From Ancylobacter gelatini (lineage in GTDB: Bacteria; Pseudomonadota; Alphaproteobacteria; Rhizobiales; Xanthobacteraceae): 64,000 bases of DNA. The notes under the pieces were generated by a model. It was not told the DNA's origin and did no database searches. It saw only the letters and a list, made by a program, of their open reading frames with translations. The stretch covers positions 62,001-126,000 of the forward strand of contig NZ_JAKVIL010000013.1 in NCBI RefSeq assembly GCF_022601675.1. The letters run 5' to 3'. The translations under genes and the position numbers were made by a program. Positions 25,050 through 33,051 of this stretch are shown piece by piece. Positions within the stretch are counted from its first letter, which is position 1; every line of letters begins with the position of its first letter.

Positions 25050-25955
25050 ATGGCGCGGGCGTCCAGCCAGAACCGGTATCGTCTGGCGAACCAGATTCTC
25101 GAAGTCGTGCGGGAGGGCCGTTTCGAGGTCGGTCACCATTTGCGCGAGCAGCAGTTCGGCGACCTGCTTCAGGTCTCGCGCACCCCGGTGCGCGCCGCGC
25201 TGGCGCTGCTGGCCGAGCATGGTGTCGTGGAGGCGCGGCGCAACCAGGGCTTCTTCCTCAAGGCGACGCCGGAGGAACTGCACCGGCTGACCATCGAGGT
25301 GCCGGCCACCGCCGATCAGGACCTTTACACCGACATCGTGCGCGACCGCCTCGCCGGCCTGCTGCCGGTGTCGTTCACCCAGGCCGAGATTGCCCGGCGC
25401 TACGATGTCGACCGCGCCTTGCTCCAGCGTACCCTGTCGCGGCTGGTCGATGACGGGCTGCTGGAGCGCAATGCCGGGCGCGGCTGGACCTTCCTGCCCA
25501 CGCTCGACACCGGGCAGGCGTTGCAGGGCAGCTATGATTTCCGCCGCATCATCGAGCCGCAGGGCCTGATGCTGGCGACCTTCAAGGCCGATCCGGCGCT
25601 GCTGGAGCGCCTGCGGATCCAGCACCTGTTCCTTGAGACCCATCCGCGCATCGCCACCGTCGATGCGCGCCAGATCTTCGACACCGACGCCCATTTCCAC
25701 GAGACCATTGCCAGCTTCAGCGGCAATGTGTTCCTGCTGCAGGCGATCCAGCAGCAGAACCGGCTGCGGCGGCTTCTGGAGTTCGGCGGCTATGTGAACC
25801 GGCGCCGCGTGCGCGACTGGTGCCGCGAGCATCTGGCGATCATCGACGCGGTGGCGGCGGGCGACAATGCCCGCGCGGCCGAGGTGATGGGCATGCATCT
25901 GCGCAACGCCTTCTCCGCCGCGCCGAGCTTCACGGCCGAGACGGGACGCGGCTAG
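25050..25955 (+). CDS. GntR-type regulator with two winged-helix domains and FCD-like domain
   Basis: A 301-residue DNA-binding protein. The first winged helix (residues about 10-72) contains LREQQFGDLLQVSRTPVRAALALLAEHGVVEARRN. A second helix-turn-helix segment (about 92-150) contains SFTQAEIARRYDVDRALLQ and RLVDDGLLERNAGRGW. A short FCD-like domain follows (about 160-290) with FDTDAHFHETIASFSGN and CREHLAIIDAV. The regulator at 51733-52656 has the same plan. The ATG at 25050 is preferred because the upstream frame runs through the promoter and inverted repeat. It is divergent from the seven-gene importer operon, its likely target. Confidence 0.85.
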   Translation: MARASSQNRYRLANQILEVVREGRFEVGHHLREQQFGDLLQVSRTPVRAALALLAEHGVVEARRNQGFFLKATPEELHRLTIEVPATADQDLYTDIVRDRLAGLLPVSFTQAEIARRYDVDRALLQRTLSRLVDDGLLERNAGRGWTFLPTLDTGQALQGSYDFRRIIEPQGLMLATFKADPALLERLRIQHLFLETHPRIATVDARQIFDTDAHFHETIASFSGNVFLLQAIQQQNRLRRLLEFGGYVNRRRVRDWCREHLAIIDAVAAGDNARAAEVMGMHLRNAFSAAPSFTAETGRG

Positions 25956-25992
25956 CTGCCTTCGCGTTCGACGTCGCATCCGCCCTCGCAGC

Positions 25993-27150
25993 TCAGCGCG
26001 CGGACGGGTCGAGCGAGACCGGCAGGCGGCCGAGCCGCTCGCAGCCCTCGCCGGTGACGAGGAAGGTCTCGCCCGGCGCGACGTTGCGCTCGCCCTCGGT
26101 GACGACCATGTGCAGGAAGATCACCATGCCTTCCTCCACCAGCGCCGGGTTGTCGCGATAGACCATCGGCCAGTCCATCCAGTTCGGCGAGAAGGTGGTG
26201 CCGAGGCTGTAGCCGCAGGCGTTCAGCCGGTTCGTCGCGCCGCCGAAGCCGGCGCCTTCCAGCGCGCCGGTATAGGCCTTGAAGATGTCGCCATAGGTCG
26301 CGCCGGGGCGGATCGCGGCGCGGCACGCGTCCAGCGCGAGGAGGCCGACATCGTGGAGATGGGCGAGGCGCGCATCCCACGCCCCGACCCGATAGGTGCG
26401 CATCAGCGCGGAGTGATAGTGCCGGAACACGCCGGCGAACTCGATGGCGAGGGTGTCGTCGGCCTCCAGCCGCCGTCGGCCGGAGACATAGCGGCCGAGA
26501 TTCTGCCCGGGCCCGGAGCCGATGATGAACTCGTTGCCGGAATAATCGCCATCGCCCGCCAGCACCGTGGCCTGCAGCGCGGCGAGGATGTCGCCTTCCC
26601 ACGCATTCGGCTTGATCAGCGGCAGCGCTGCTTCCAGCGCGGCGTCGGCGAGCTCGGCCGCCTTGCGCACATAGGGAATTTCCGCCGGCCGCTTCACCGC
26701 GCGCTGCCGCGTCACCAGGTCGGAGGCGTCGACGAGTTCGCAGAACCCGTCCATCGCCGCGCTCAGCCGGTGGCCATTGGCGGCGGTGAGGCCGTAGGCG
26801 TCCCATTCCACGCCGAGCCGCTCGCCCTTGGCGCCGTATTCGGCGAGGATGTCGCGCAGCTCGACCGCCGGCTGGGCGTTTGGCCCGTCGACCCAGACCC
26901 GCACATCCTCCAGCATCGAGGTGTAGGCGGCGGCCCGGAGATCGGGCGAGCGGGTGAGCAGCGTCATCCGCCCGTCGGCGCTCAGATAGAGGCACTGGAA
27001 GAACACGTAGCCGAAGGTGTCGTAGCCGGTGAGGTAGTACATGCTCTCCTGCCGGAACATCAGCAGCCCGGCGAGGCCCCGCTGCTTAAGCCCGGCGCAG
27101 GTGATGGCCCGGCGCTCGGCCAGTTCCTCAAGCGTGAAATGCAGCGGCAT
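25993..27150 (-). CDS. M24-fold hydrolase, metal ligands not conserved (tandem copy 2)
   Basis: A 385-residue creatinase/prolidase-fold protein. The N-terminal domain has ESMYYLTGYDTFGYVFFQ; the M24 domain has LAIEFAGVFRHYHSALMRTY where metallopeptidases carry Asp ligands, so no canonical dimetal site is expected. The position of the creatinase catalytic His also differs (GSGPGQNLGRYVSGRRRL). It is very similar to the adjacent gene at 27162-28337, separated by 11 bp, and is the last gene of a six-gene minus-strand operon headed by an ABC importer. Relatives include creatinase, ectoine hydrolase and Xaa-Pro peptidases. The activity is not predictable. Confidence 0.83.
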   Translation of the reverse strand: MPLHFTLEELAERRAITCAGLKQRGLAGLLMFRQESMYYLTGYDTFGYVFFQCLYLSADGRMTLLTRSPDLRAAAYTSMLEDVRVWVDGPNAQPAVELRDILAEYGAKGERLGVEWDAYGLTAANGHRLSAAMDGFCELVDASDLVTRQRAVKRPAEIPYVRKAAELADAALEAALPLIKPNAWEGDILAALQATVLAGDGDYSGNEFIIGSGPGQNLGRYVSGRRRLEADDTLAIEFAGVFRHYHSALMRTYRVGAWDARLAHLHDVGLLALDACRAAIRPGATYGDIFKAYTGALEGAGFGGATNRLNACGYSLGTTFSPNWMDWPMVYRDNPALVEEGMVIFLHMVVTEGERNVAPGETFLVTGEGCERLGRLPVSLDPSAR

Positions 27151-27161
27151 GGCGGGTCTCC

Positions 27162-28337
27162 TCAGGCGATCAGCGGTTCGAGCGGCAGGCGGCTGAGTTG
27201 CTCGCAGCCGTCTTCCGTGACGATCACGGTGTGGCCCATGCCGACCGCGCGGCGGGAGCCGACGGCGCCGAGCATGGCGTGGGGGAACAGCACCATGCCG
27301 GGCTGCATGATCAGCGGGTTGCCGGAATAGATCATCGGCGGCACGTCCATCCAGGTCGGGGCGAAGGTGGCGCCCAGCGAATAGCCGCACGCGCCGTAGC
27401 GGTCGGCACCGAAGCCGGAGGCATCGAGCACGCGGCGGTGCTCGGCATCGATGTCACCCAGCGGCGCGCCGGGCCGGATGGCGCCGATCATCGCCTCCAT
27501 GGTTTCGCGCACCACGCGGAACATGGTGGCGTGCTCGTCGGTGAGCCGGCCTAGGATGACGGTCCGCTCGATGCACACCATGTAGCGGCGATGGCTGGCG
27601 CCGAACTCCACCAGCACCTGATCGTCGCTCTCAAGGCGGTGCGCGCCGAGCACGCCGCGGCCATAGACCGCGCGCGGGCCGCTATTGACGATCGGCTGCT
27701 CGCTCGGCAGATCGCCGCCATGTTTGAGCGTGGTGGACAGGATCGCGCCCGCCATCTCGCCGGAGAGCCGGCCGGGCTGCGCTGCCTGCCGCGCCGCTTC
27801 CATGGCGAGATCGGCGAGGCGCCCGGCCTCGCGGACATGCGCCAGTTCCAAAGGCGACTTGATGAGACGCTGGTCACGCACGAGGTCGGAGGCATCGACC
27901 AGCGTGGCCCGCCCGTCGAGGGCATGCTCCACCGCCCGCCAATTGGCGGCGGTGAGGCCGTAAGTGGCGAATTCCACGCCGAGCCGGTGCCCCGCGAGCC
28001 CTTTCTCCGCCACGATGGCGGCGAGGTCGCCGGCAGGATCGGCGTCCTCGGCATTGTACCAGACCCGCACGTCGTCAATGGTCGAGGTGTCGCGCGCCTG
28101 AGCGACGTCGGGGCGGCGGGTCAGCAGGGTGATCGGCCCGTCCAGCGGCAGCACCGCGCACTGGAAGAACACATAGCCCGACGTGTCGTAGCCGGTGAGA
28201 TAATACAGGCTCTCCTGCGCGAAAAGCAGCAGGCCGGCGAGGCCGCGCGCGGCCATGCGCTCGCGGGTGCGGGCGAGGCGCGCATCATATTCAGCGAGCG
28301 GGAAGGTGGCGAGCGGCGGGGTGGGGCGAGAGGACAT
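27162..28337 (-). CDS. M24-fold hydrolase, metal ligands not conserved (tandem copy 1)
   Basis: A 391-residue paralogue of the neighbouring downstream gene. Both share ES(L/M)YYLTGYDT-GYVFFQ, the LTAAN segment and CGYSLG(A/T)TF-P-WMD-P near residues 335-350. The ligand strand reads VLVEFGASHRRYMVCIERT in place of VxDxG...SDxTRT, and the expected His segment reads NSGPRAVYGRGVLGAHRL. It lies 44 bp after the ABC ATPase gene. The two copies may hydrolyse related substrates or form a heterodimer; M24 proteins usually dimerise. The start is ATG 28337. Confidence 0.83.
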   Translation of the reverse strand: MSSRPTPPLATFPLAEYDARLARTRERMAARGLAGLLLFAQESLYYLTGYDTSGYVFFQCAVLPLDGPITLLTRRPDVAQARDTSTIDDVRVWYNAEDADPAGDLAAIVAEKGLAGHRLGVEFATYGLTAANWRAVEHALDGRATLVDASDLVRDQRLIKSPLELAHVREAGRLADLAMEAARQAAQPGRLSGEMAGAILSTTLKHGGDLPSEQPIVNSGPRAVYGRGVLGAHRLESDDQVLVEFGASHRRYMVCIERTVILGRLTDEHATMFRVVRETMEAMIGAIRPGAPLGDIDAEHRRVLDASGFGADRYGACGYSLGATFAPTWMDVPPMIYSGNPLIMQPGMVLFPHAMLGAVGSRRAVGMGHTVIVTEDGCEQLSRLPLEPLIA

Positions 28338-28381
28338 GGCAAGGCACCGATGAGGGACGGGAGGCGGAAGGCCGGGAGCGC

Positions 28382-29152
28382 TCAGGTGAGGCGCACGGCG
28401 CGCAGGAAGCCCTGCGTGCGGGGGTGGATGGGATCGTCGATCACCTGTTCGGGCGGGCCCTGCTCGACGATCACGCCCTTCTCGAAGAAGCAGACGCGAT
28501 CGGCCAGCGCGCGGGCGACGCCCATCTGGTGGGTGACGATCAGCATGGTGAGGTCGCGCTCCACCGAGAGCGCGCGCATCACCTCCAGCACCTCGCCGAC
28601 CAGCTCGGGATCGAGGGCGCTCGTCACCTCGTCGAACAGCATGACCTTGGGCTCCATCGCCATGGCGCGGGCGATGGCGACGCGCTGCTGCTGGCCGCCG
28701 GAGAGCCGGGCGGGGTAGCTCGACAGCTTGTCGCCGAGCCCGACCTTGCGCAGCAGCACCTCCGCCAGTGCCTCGGCCTCGGCCTTCGACTTGCCGAGCA
28801 CATGGCGCGGGGCGCTCGCGACGTTCTCCAGCGCCGTCATGTGCGGGAACAGGTTGAAGTGCTGGAACACCATGCCGACCTTGGCCCGCATGTGATGGAG
28901 ATGAGCCTGCGTCACCGGCTCCACGTCCTGGCCGTCGCGCACATACCACAGCGCTTCGCCGTCGATCATCACCATGCCGTCCTCGACGCGCTCCAGCGTC
29001 ATCAGCACGCGCAGCAGCGTGGACTTGCCGGAGCCGGAGGGGCCGATCAGCACCACCTTCTCGCCGCGCGCGGCCTCGAAGTCGAAACGGTCGAGCACCA
29101 CGGTCGCGCCGAAGCGCTTGGTGACGTTCTCGAACTTGACCATGGGCATCAT
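28382..29152 (-). CDS. Amino-acid-type ABC importer ATPase, EhuA-like
   Basis: A 256-residue ATPase with Walker A GPSGSGKSTL, Q-loop GMVFQHFNLFPHM, signature [10 protein letters not shown], Walker [21 protein letters not shown] and H-loop VTHQMG. The [16 protein letters not shown] form is shared with the ATPase at 38813 and with ectoine/amino-acid importers of the EhuA type. The ATG at 29152 overlaps the permease stop (ATGA). It serves the two permeases and binding protein upstream in the operon. Confidence 0.94.
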   Translation of the reverse strand: MMPMVKFENVTKRFGATVVLDRFDFEAARGEKVVLIGPSGSGKSTLLRVLMTLERVEDGMVMIDGEALWYVRDGQDVEPVTQAHLHHMRAKVGMVFQHFNLFPHMTALENVASAPRHVLGKSKAEAEALAEVLLRKVGLGDKLSSYPARLSGGQQQRVAIARAMAMEPKVMLFDEVTSALDPELVGEVLEVMRALSVERDLTMLIVTHQMGVARALADRVCFFEKGVIVEQGPPEQVIDDPIHPRTQGFLRAVRLT

Positions 29153-29814
29153 GCGCGGGTCTCCTGCGGCCTCAGGCGCCGGTCGATGAGATTGATGAGC
29201 GGCGCGGCGGCCAGACTCAGCACGAGATAGATCAAGGCCGCCGCCGTGACCGGCTCGGTGTACTGGAAGCGCTCCGAGCCGATCTCGTTGGCGACGAACA
29301 TGAGTTCGGTCACGGTCACAGCCGCGAGGATCGGCGTGTCCTTCAGCATGGCGATCGCGATATTGCCGAGCGAGGGCACGATCGGCGGCAGCGCCTGCGG
29401 CAGCACGATGTGGCGATAGGTGGCGAGGCGCCCGTAATTCAGGCTCACCGCGGCCTCCCACTGGCCCTTGGGCACCGCCTCCAGTCCGGCGCGATAGGCC
29501 TCCGCCGCATAGGCCCCGTAATGGCAGCCGAGCGCGATCACCCCGGTGAGGAAGGGCGAGAGGCTGATGCCGAACTCCGGCAGCACGAAGAACAGGAAAT
29601 AGACCTGCACCAGCAGCGGCGTCGCCCGCAGGAACTCCATCACCAGCCGCGCGGCGATACGCACGCCGCGCGCCCGGGCGCGCATGAAGGTGACCATGAC
29701 CAGCCCGACGACGAGCGCGATGAAGAAGCCGCAGAACGTCGCCTCAAGGGTGACCACGGTGGCGCGCAGCAATTGCGGCAGGATTTCCCACAGCAGTTCG
29801 AACGAGAATTCCAT
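29149..29814 (-). CDS. Amino-acid-type ABC importer permease (second)
   Basis: A 221-residue inner-membrane permease of the HisM/EhuD type with about five helices. MEFLRATPLLVQVYFLFFVLP, GCHYGAYAAEAYRAGLEAV and LNYGRLATYRHIVLPQALPP match the family, including the ATPase-contact loop. It follows the first permease after three bases and overlaps the ATPase gene by four, so it is translationally coupled at both ends. Confidence 0.94.
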   Translation of the reverse strand: MEFSFELLWEILPQLLRATVVTLEATFCGFFIALVVGLVMVTFMRARARGVRIAARLVMEFLRATPLLVQVYFLFFVLPEFGISLSPFLTGVIALGCHYGAYAAEAYRAGLEAVPKGQWEAAVSLNYGRLATYRHIVLPQALPPIVPSLGNIAIAMLKDTPILAAVTVTELMFVANEIGSERFQYTEPVTAAALIYLVLSLAAAPLINLIDRRLRPQETRA

Positions 29815-29817
29815 GGC

Positions 29818-30477
29818 CTACCTCCCCGCGCCATCGACACCGCGCGACAGCGCCCGCTCGATGCGCCGCGCGCCGCCGCTGATGAACAGGGCGATGAGGA
29901 AATAGATCACCAGAACCACGCTGAGCACCGTGGTGGTGTTGAGGTGCACGAGGATGATGTTCTTGGCCTGGAAGGTGAGGTCCGCCAGCGTGATCAGCGA
30001 GACCAGCGACGAGCCTTTCAGTATTTCGATGACGAGGCTGCCGAACAGCGGGGCCATGATGCGGGCGGCCTGCGGCAGCAGGATGATGCGGAAGGTCTGT
30101 GCCCGGGAGTAGTTGAGCGCGATGGCGGCCTCGCGCTGGCCGCGCGGCACGGCGCGCAGCGCCCCGCGCACGATCTCCGAACCATAGGCGCCATTGCACA
30201 GGCCGATGGCGAGCACGCCGCAGGCGAGCGCCGGCATGTTGACGCCGAAGGAGGGCAGCACGAAGAACAGCCAGAACATCTGTGCCAGCAGCGATGTGCC
30301 GCGAAACAGCTCGATATAGATGATGGCGGGCACCCGCAGCAGCGGGGAGCGGGCATCGCGCGCGAGCCCCGAGGCGAAGGCCATGAAAATCGCCAGCACC
30401 GCCGAGAGCGCGGTGATAAGGAGCGTGATGCGCACGCCCTCGACCAGCAATTGACGGTATTCCCAGACGATATGCAT
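29818..30477 (-). CDS. Amino-acid-type ABC importer permease (first)
   Basis: A 219-residue inner-membrane permease of the HisQ/EhuC type. IELFRGTSLLAQMFWLFFVLP, CNGAYGSEIVRGALRAV and LNYSRAQTFRIILLPQAARI are family signatures. With the permease at 29149 it forms the usual heterodimer. It lies 111 bp after the binding-protein gene. Confidence 0.94.
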   Translation of the reverse strand: MHIVWEYRQLLVEGVRITLLITALSAVLAIFMAFASGLARDARSPLLRVPAIIYIELFRGTSLLAQMFWLFFVLPSFGVNMPALACGVLAIGLCNGAYGSEIVRGALRAVPRGQREAAIALNYSRAQTFRIILLPQAARIMAPLFGSLVIEILKGSSLVSLITLADLTFQAKNIILVHLNTTTVLSVVLVIYFLIALFISGGARRIERALSRGVDGAGR

Positions 30478-30588
30478 GGGGTCTCCAACGGCAGGGACGC
30501 CGCGGGCGCCGGGCCGGGCGCCCGCGGCCCTTCACCCTGTCCGCCTCGGAAGCGCGGCGGGCAGGGTGCCGGAGCGGGTGGCGGAAGG

Positions 30589-31458
30589 TCAGCCCTTGCA
30601 GAGCTCGGCGGTGGTCAGCCCGACCGGGATGTCAGCCTTGGAGAAACCGAAGGGCTCGATCATCTTGAGGTATTCCGGCGAGTTGAGGATGGAGAGCATC
30701 GTCTCGTTGAACGCCTTGAGGAACTCGGCATCGTCGGTGCGCACCGCGAAGCTGCCGACGCCGAGCACGGGCTTGCCGTTGACCACAGGCTGGGTGAACG
30801 GATCGGCGCGCTCGATCGCCGGATCGTTCGCCGCCTTCAGCAGTTCCTGCGCGGAGAGCGAGGGATAGATGAAGGCATCGATGCGGCCGGCCTTCAGCGC
30901 GGCGATCAGCGCCGGGCCGTCGGGCAGGGCGACCGCCTGCTCCTTGGGCATGCCGGAGGCGTAGGCGTGTTCGATCATGGCGCCGGCGCCGGTGGTGTAG
31001 CCGAGCTTGAGCTTGGAATCCTTGGCGAAATCGGTGAGGGCGGACAGCTTCTTCGGGTTGCCGGCGGGCACCACGATGGCGTCGCCGACCGCGAAGATCG
31101 GCTCGGCGAACGCGACCTGCTTGCAGCGGTCCGGGCGGATGTAGAGGCCGGCCGCGATGATGTCGAAGCGCTTGGCCTTGAGGCCGGGAATCAGCGAGCC
31201 GAACGGGGTCAGCACGCCGTCGAATTCCTTCACGCCCATCTTTTCCAGCGTGGCGCGCAGCAGCACGATATCGGAGCCGACCAGTTCGCCATTGGCATTG
31301 GCGGAGCTGAAGGGCGCCTCATTGGCGAAGCCGACGCGAATGATCTCGCCGGACTTGATCTTCTCCATGAGGGACTGTGCCGCGGCCATGCCGGACATCA
31401 GGCTGAGGGCGAGGCCGGCGATCGCCGCCTTGCCGAAGAGGCTTCTGAACGTGGTCAT
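30589..31458 (-). CDS. ABC importer binding protein, EhuB-like family 3
   Basis: Periplasmic binding protein of 289 residues with a signal peptide (AAIAGLALSLMSGMAAAQ). The mature domain shows IRVGFANEAPFSSANANGEL, FDIIAAGLYIRPDRCKQVAF and SPEYLKMIEPFGFSKADIP. These resemble EhuB of the ectoine importer, but the partner ectoine-degradation genes are not convincingly present, so the ligand is open. It heads the operon binding protein - permease - permease - ATPase - M24 - M24. GGAG lies eight bases upstream of ATG 31458. Confidence 0.92.
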   Translation of the reverse strand: MTTFRSLFGKAAIAGLALSLMSGMAAAQSLMEKIKSGEIIRVGFANEAPFSSANANGELVGSDIVLLRATLEKMGVKEFDGVLTPFGSLIPGLKAKRFDIIAAGLYIRPDRCKQVAFAEPIFAVGDAIVVPAGNPKKLSALTDFAKDSKLKLGYTTGAGAMIEHAYASGMPKEQAVALPDGPALIAALKAGRIDAFIYPSLSAQELLKAANDPAIERADPFTQPVVNGKPVLGVGSFAVRTDDAEFLKAFNETMLSILNSPEYLKMIEPFGFSKADIPVGLTTAELCKG

Positions 31459-31620
31459 GTCATCTCCGGTTCGACTCTGGCCGCCCGAGGGTGGCTTGGT
31501 TTACTTTGATCGAAAAAGTGCAAATCAGGTCGACCCAGTCCCGTGCGGAACCACCGCATGACGAGGGAGCAGCGAGGAGCAGGTCGTTTCAGCAGATGCA
31601 AATGCCAGACCAATACAAAC

Positions 31621-31628
31621 GGTATACC
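31621..31628. promoter_or_regulatory. GGTATACC palindrome in divergent gap
   Basis: The 340-bp gap 31459-31798 separates the minus-strand importer operon from the plus-strand glutaminase operon. It contains the palindrome GGTATACC, flanked by direct ACCAAT copies at 31609 and 31626. The same palindrome occurs at 38089-38096 upstream of another importer operon. FCD-type GntR proteins often bind TGTATACA-like palindromes, so it may be a target of the regulator at 42228 or 50922. No gene is visible in this gap. Confidence 0.35.
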
Positions 31629-31798
31629 AATTAAAAACCAGCGGCACGCGAAATGCATGCCAAAAGCCTTGCCCGACCGGGCATCCCGGCCTAACGCCTT
31701 CCCTGGCGTCGGCGCCGGTGATTTCAGGAGGGAGTGCCTGCGTCGCGGGCACAGTGCCGAACAACTGCGCAGCCGCCGCCAGAATGCCGGAGAAGAAG

Positions 31799-33013
31799 AT
31801 GACCATCGTCCTTGTCGTCCATGACACGCCCCTGCCCGCGCTCGACGGGATGATCGCCGGCGAGATCGCCGCCGAGCGCGGCGCCCGCTTCACCACGCTG
31901 GTGACCGGCGGCGGCGGGCATGGGCGGTTCGACTGCCATATCCATGTGCTGGCGCATGGCGAGATGGCGCCCAACGGGGTGTTCTGGGCGGAGCGTGCCA
32001 TTGATGGGCCGGTTGCCGCGCCGGTGGACCGTGGCGCGGTGGTGCGGCTCGACGATGCGTGCGTGGTGGTGCCCATCAACCCGCATCTTCCCATCCAGGC
32101 CGAAGCGGCCCGGCGTATCGCCGCCACCGCCGCCGCTGCCGGCCGCGCGGTCGAGACGCTGGTCGTCACCGAACGGGACGGTGTCTTTGAGCTGCGGGAC
32201 GAGGGGGGCGACACCGTGCTCGGCGCCTGGCGGCTGGACGAATTCGGCCGCCCGTTCCGGCTCGACATGGAACCCGCGCCGGTGACCTCGCCGGCGCTGA
32301 CCATCGTGGTGGTCGGCGACGAGGCGCTGATGCGTGAGGTGTATCCCGCCAACATCGCCGCGCTGGGCGATGCCGCCGAGGCGCTCGGCCTCAACCTGTC
32401 GCTGCGCTTCGTTGATCCGCGCGACGAGCCCGCCCCGGTATGGGAGCACGCGCTCGCCGAAGCCGATGGCCTGCTGCTGCCCGGCGGCTCGGACATGGAG
32501 CAGGTGCGCGGCCAGACCGAGGCGGCGCGATTCGCGATCCGTCGCGACCTGCCGACCGTCGGCCTGTGCCTGGGCATGCAGACCATGACGACCGCGGTGG
32601 CGCAGGAAATCTGCGGCTTCAACGACGCCAACCTCGCGGAGGCCGACCCCTCCGCCCAGACCAAGACCTTCGTGCGCCTGCACGATATGCAGGGCCGGCC
32701 CATGCACCGTCTCGGCATCCAGCCCTGCCGCATCGAGCCCGGCACGCGCCTCGCCGCGCTGGTCGACGGGGCGGCGACGCTCGACATCCATTACAATCAT
32801 CGCTTCGTGCTGGAGCCGGAGCTGCAGAAGCGGCTCTCCGATTCCGGGCTCAGCGTGTCGGGCTGGCAGGCCGAACGCAATCTAGCCGACGCCATCGAGG
32901 TGCCGGGGCTGCGCTTCTTCATCGGCATGCAGGGGCATCCCGAGCTTGCCAGCCGGCGCGGCCGGCCCCATCCGCTGATCGCCGGTTTCCTCAAGGCGGC
33001 GTCCGGCGCCTGA
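31799..33013 (+). CDS. Stand-alone CTP-synthase-type class I glutamine amidotransferase with unknown N-terminal domain
   Basis: A 404-residue protein. Residues about 165-404 match the glutaminase half of CTP synthase: LLLPGGSDMEQVRGQTEAARFA (oxyanion strand), nucleophile Cys257 in VGLCLGMQTM, CGFNDANLAEADP, IHYNHRFVLEPELQKRL and the His-Glu pair at 380-382 in MQGHPELASRRGRPHPL. The synthetase half of CTP synthase is absent. Residues 1-160 (MTIVLVVHDTPLPAL, VTGGGGHGRFDCHIHVL, INPHLPIQAEAARRIA) match no family I recognise. It may hydrolyse a gamma-glutamyl amide or act as a transamidase. ATG 31799 follows GGAGA. It starts an operon with a dehydrogenase and an amidase. Confidence 0.82.
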   Translation: MTIVLVVHDTPLPALDGMIAGEIAAERGARFTTLVTGGGGHGRFDCHIHVLAHGEMAPNGVFWAERAIDGPVAAPVDRGAVVRLDDACVVVPINPHLPIQAEAARRIAATAAAAGRAVETLVVTERDGVFELRDEGGDTVLGAWRLDEFGRPFRLDMEPAPVTSPALTIVVVGDEALMREVYPANIAALGDAAEALGLNLSLRFVDPRDEPAPVWEHALAEADGLLLPGGSDMEQVRGQTEAARFAIRRDLPTVGLCLGMQTMTTAVAQEICGFNDANLAEADPSAQTKTFVRLHDMQGRPMHRLGIQPCRIEPGTRLAALVDGAATLDIHYNHRFVLEPELQKRLSDSGLSVSGWQAERNLADAIEVPGLRFFIGMQGHPELASRRGRPHPLIAGFLKAASGA

Positions 33014-33051
33014 GCACACGTTCCACGGTCCTGCATCGAAAGCTGACCCTC

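Noticed and set aside
25993..31458. Ectoine degradation cluster (ehu/doe)
   Set aside because: The importer resembles EhuABCD, but the M24 proteins do not show a convincing ectoine-hydrolase pattern, and doeB-, doeC- and doeD-type genes are missing from the operon.
31799..33013. A true CTP synthase (pyrG)
   Set aside because: Only the glutaminase half is present; the synthetase motifs are absent and the context is catabolic.
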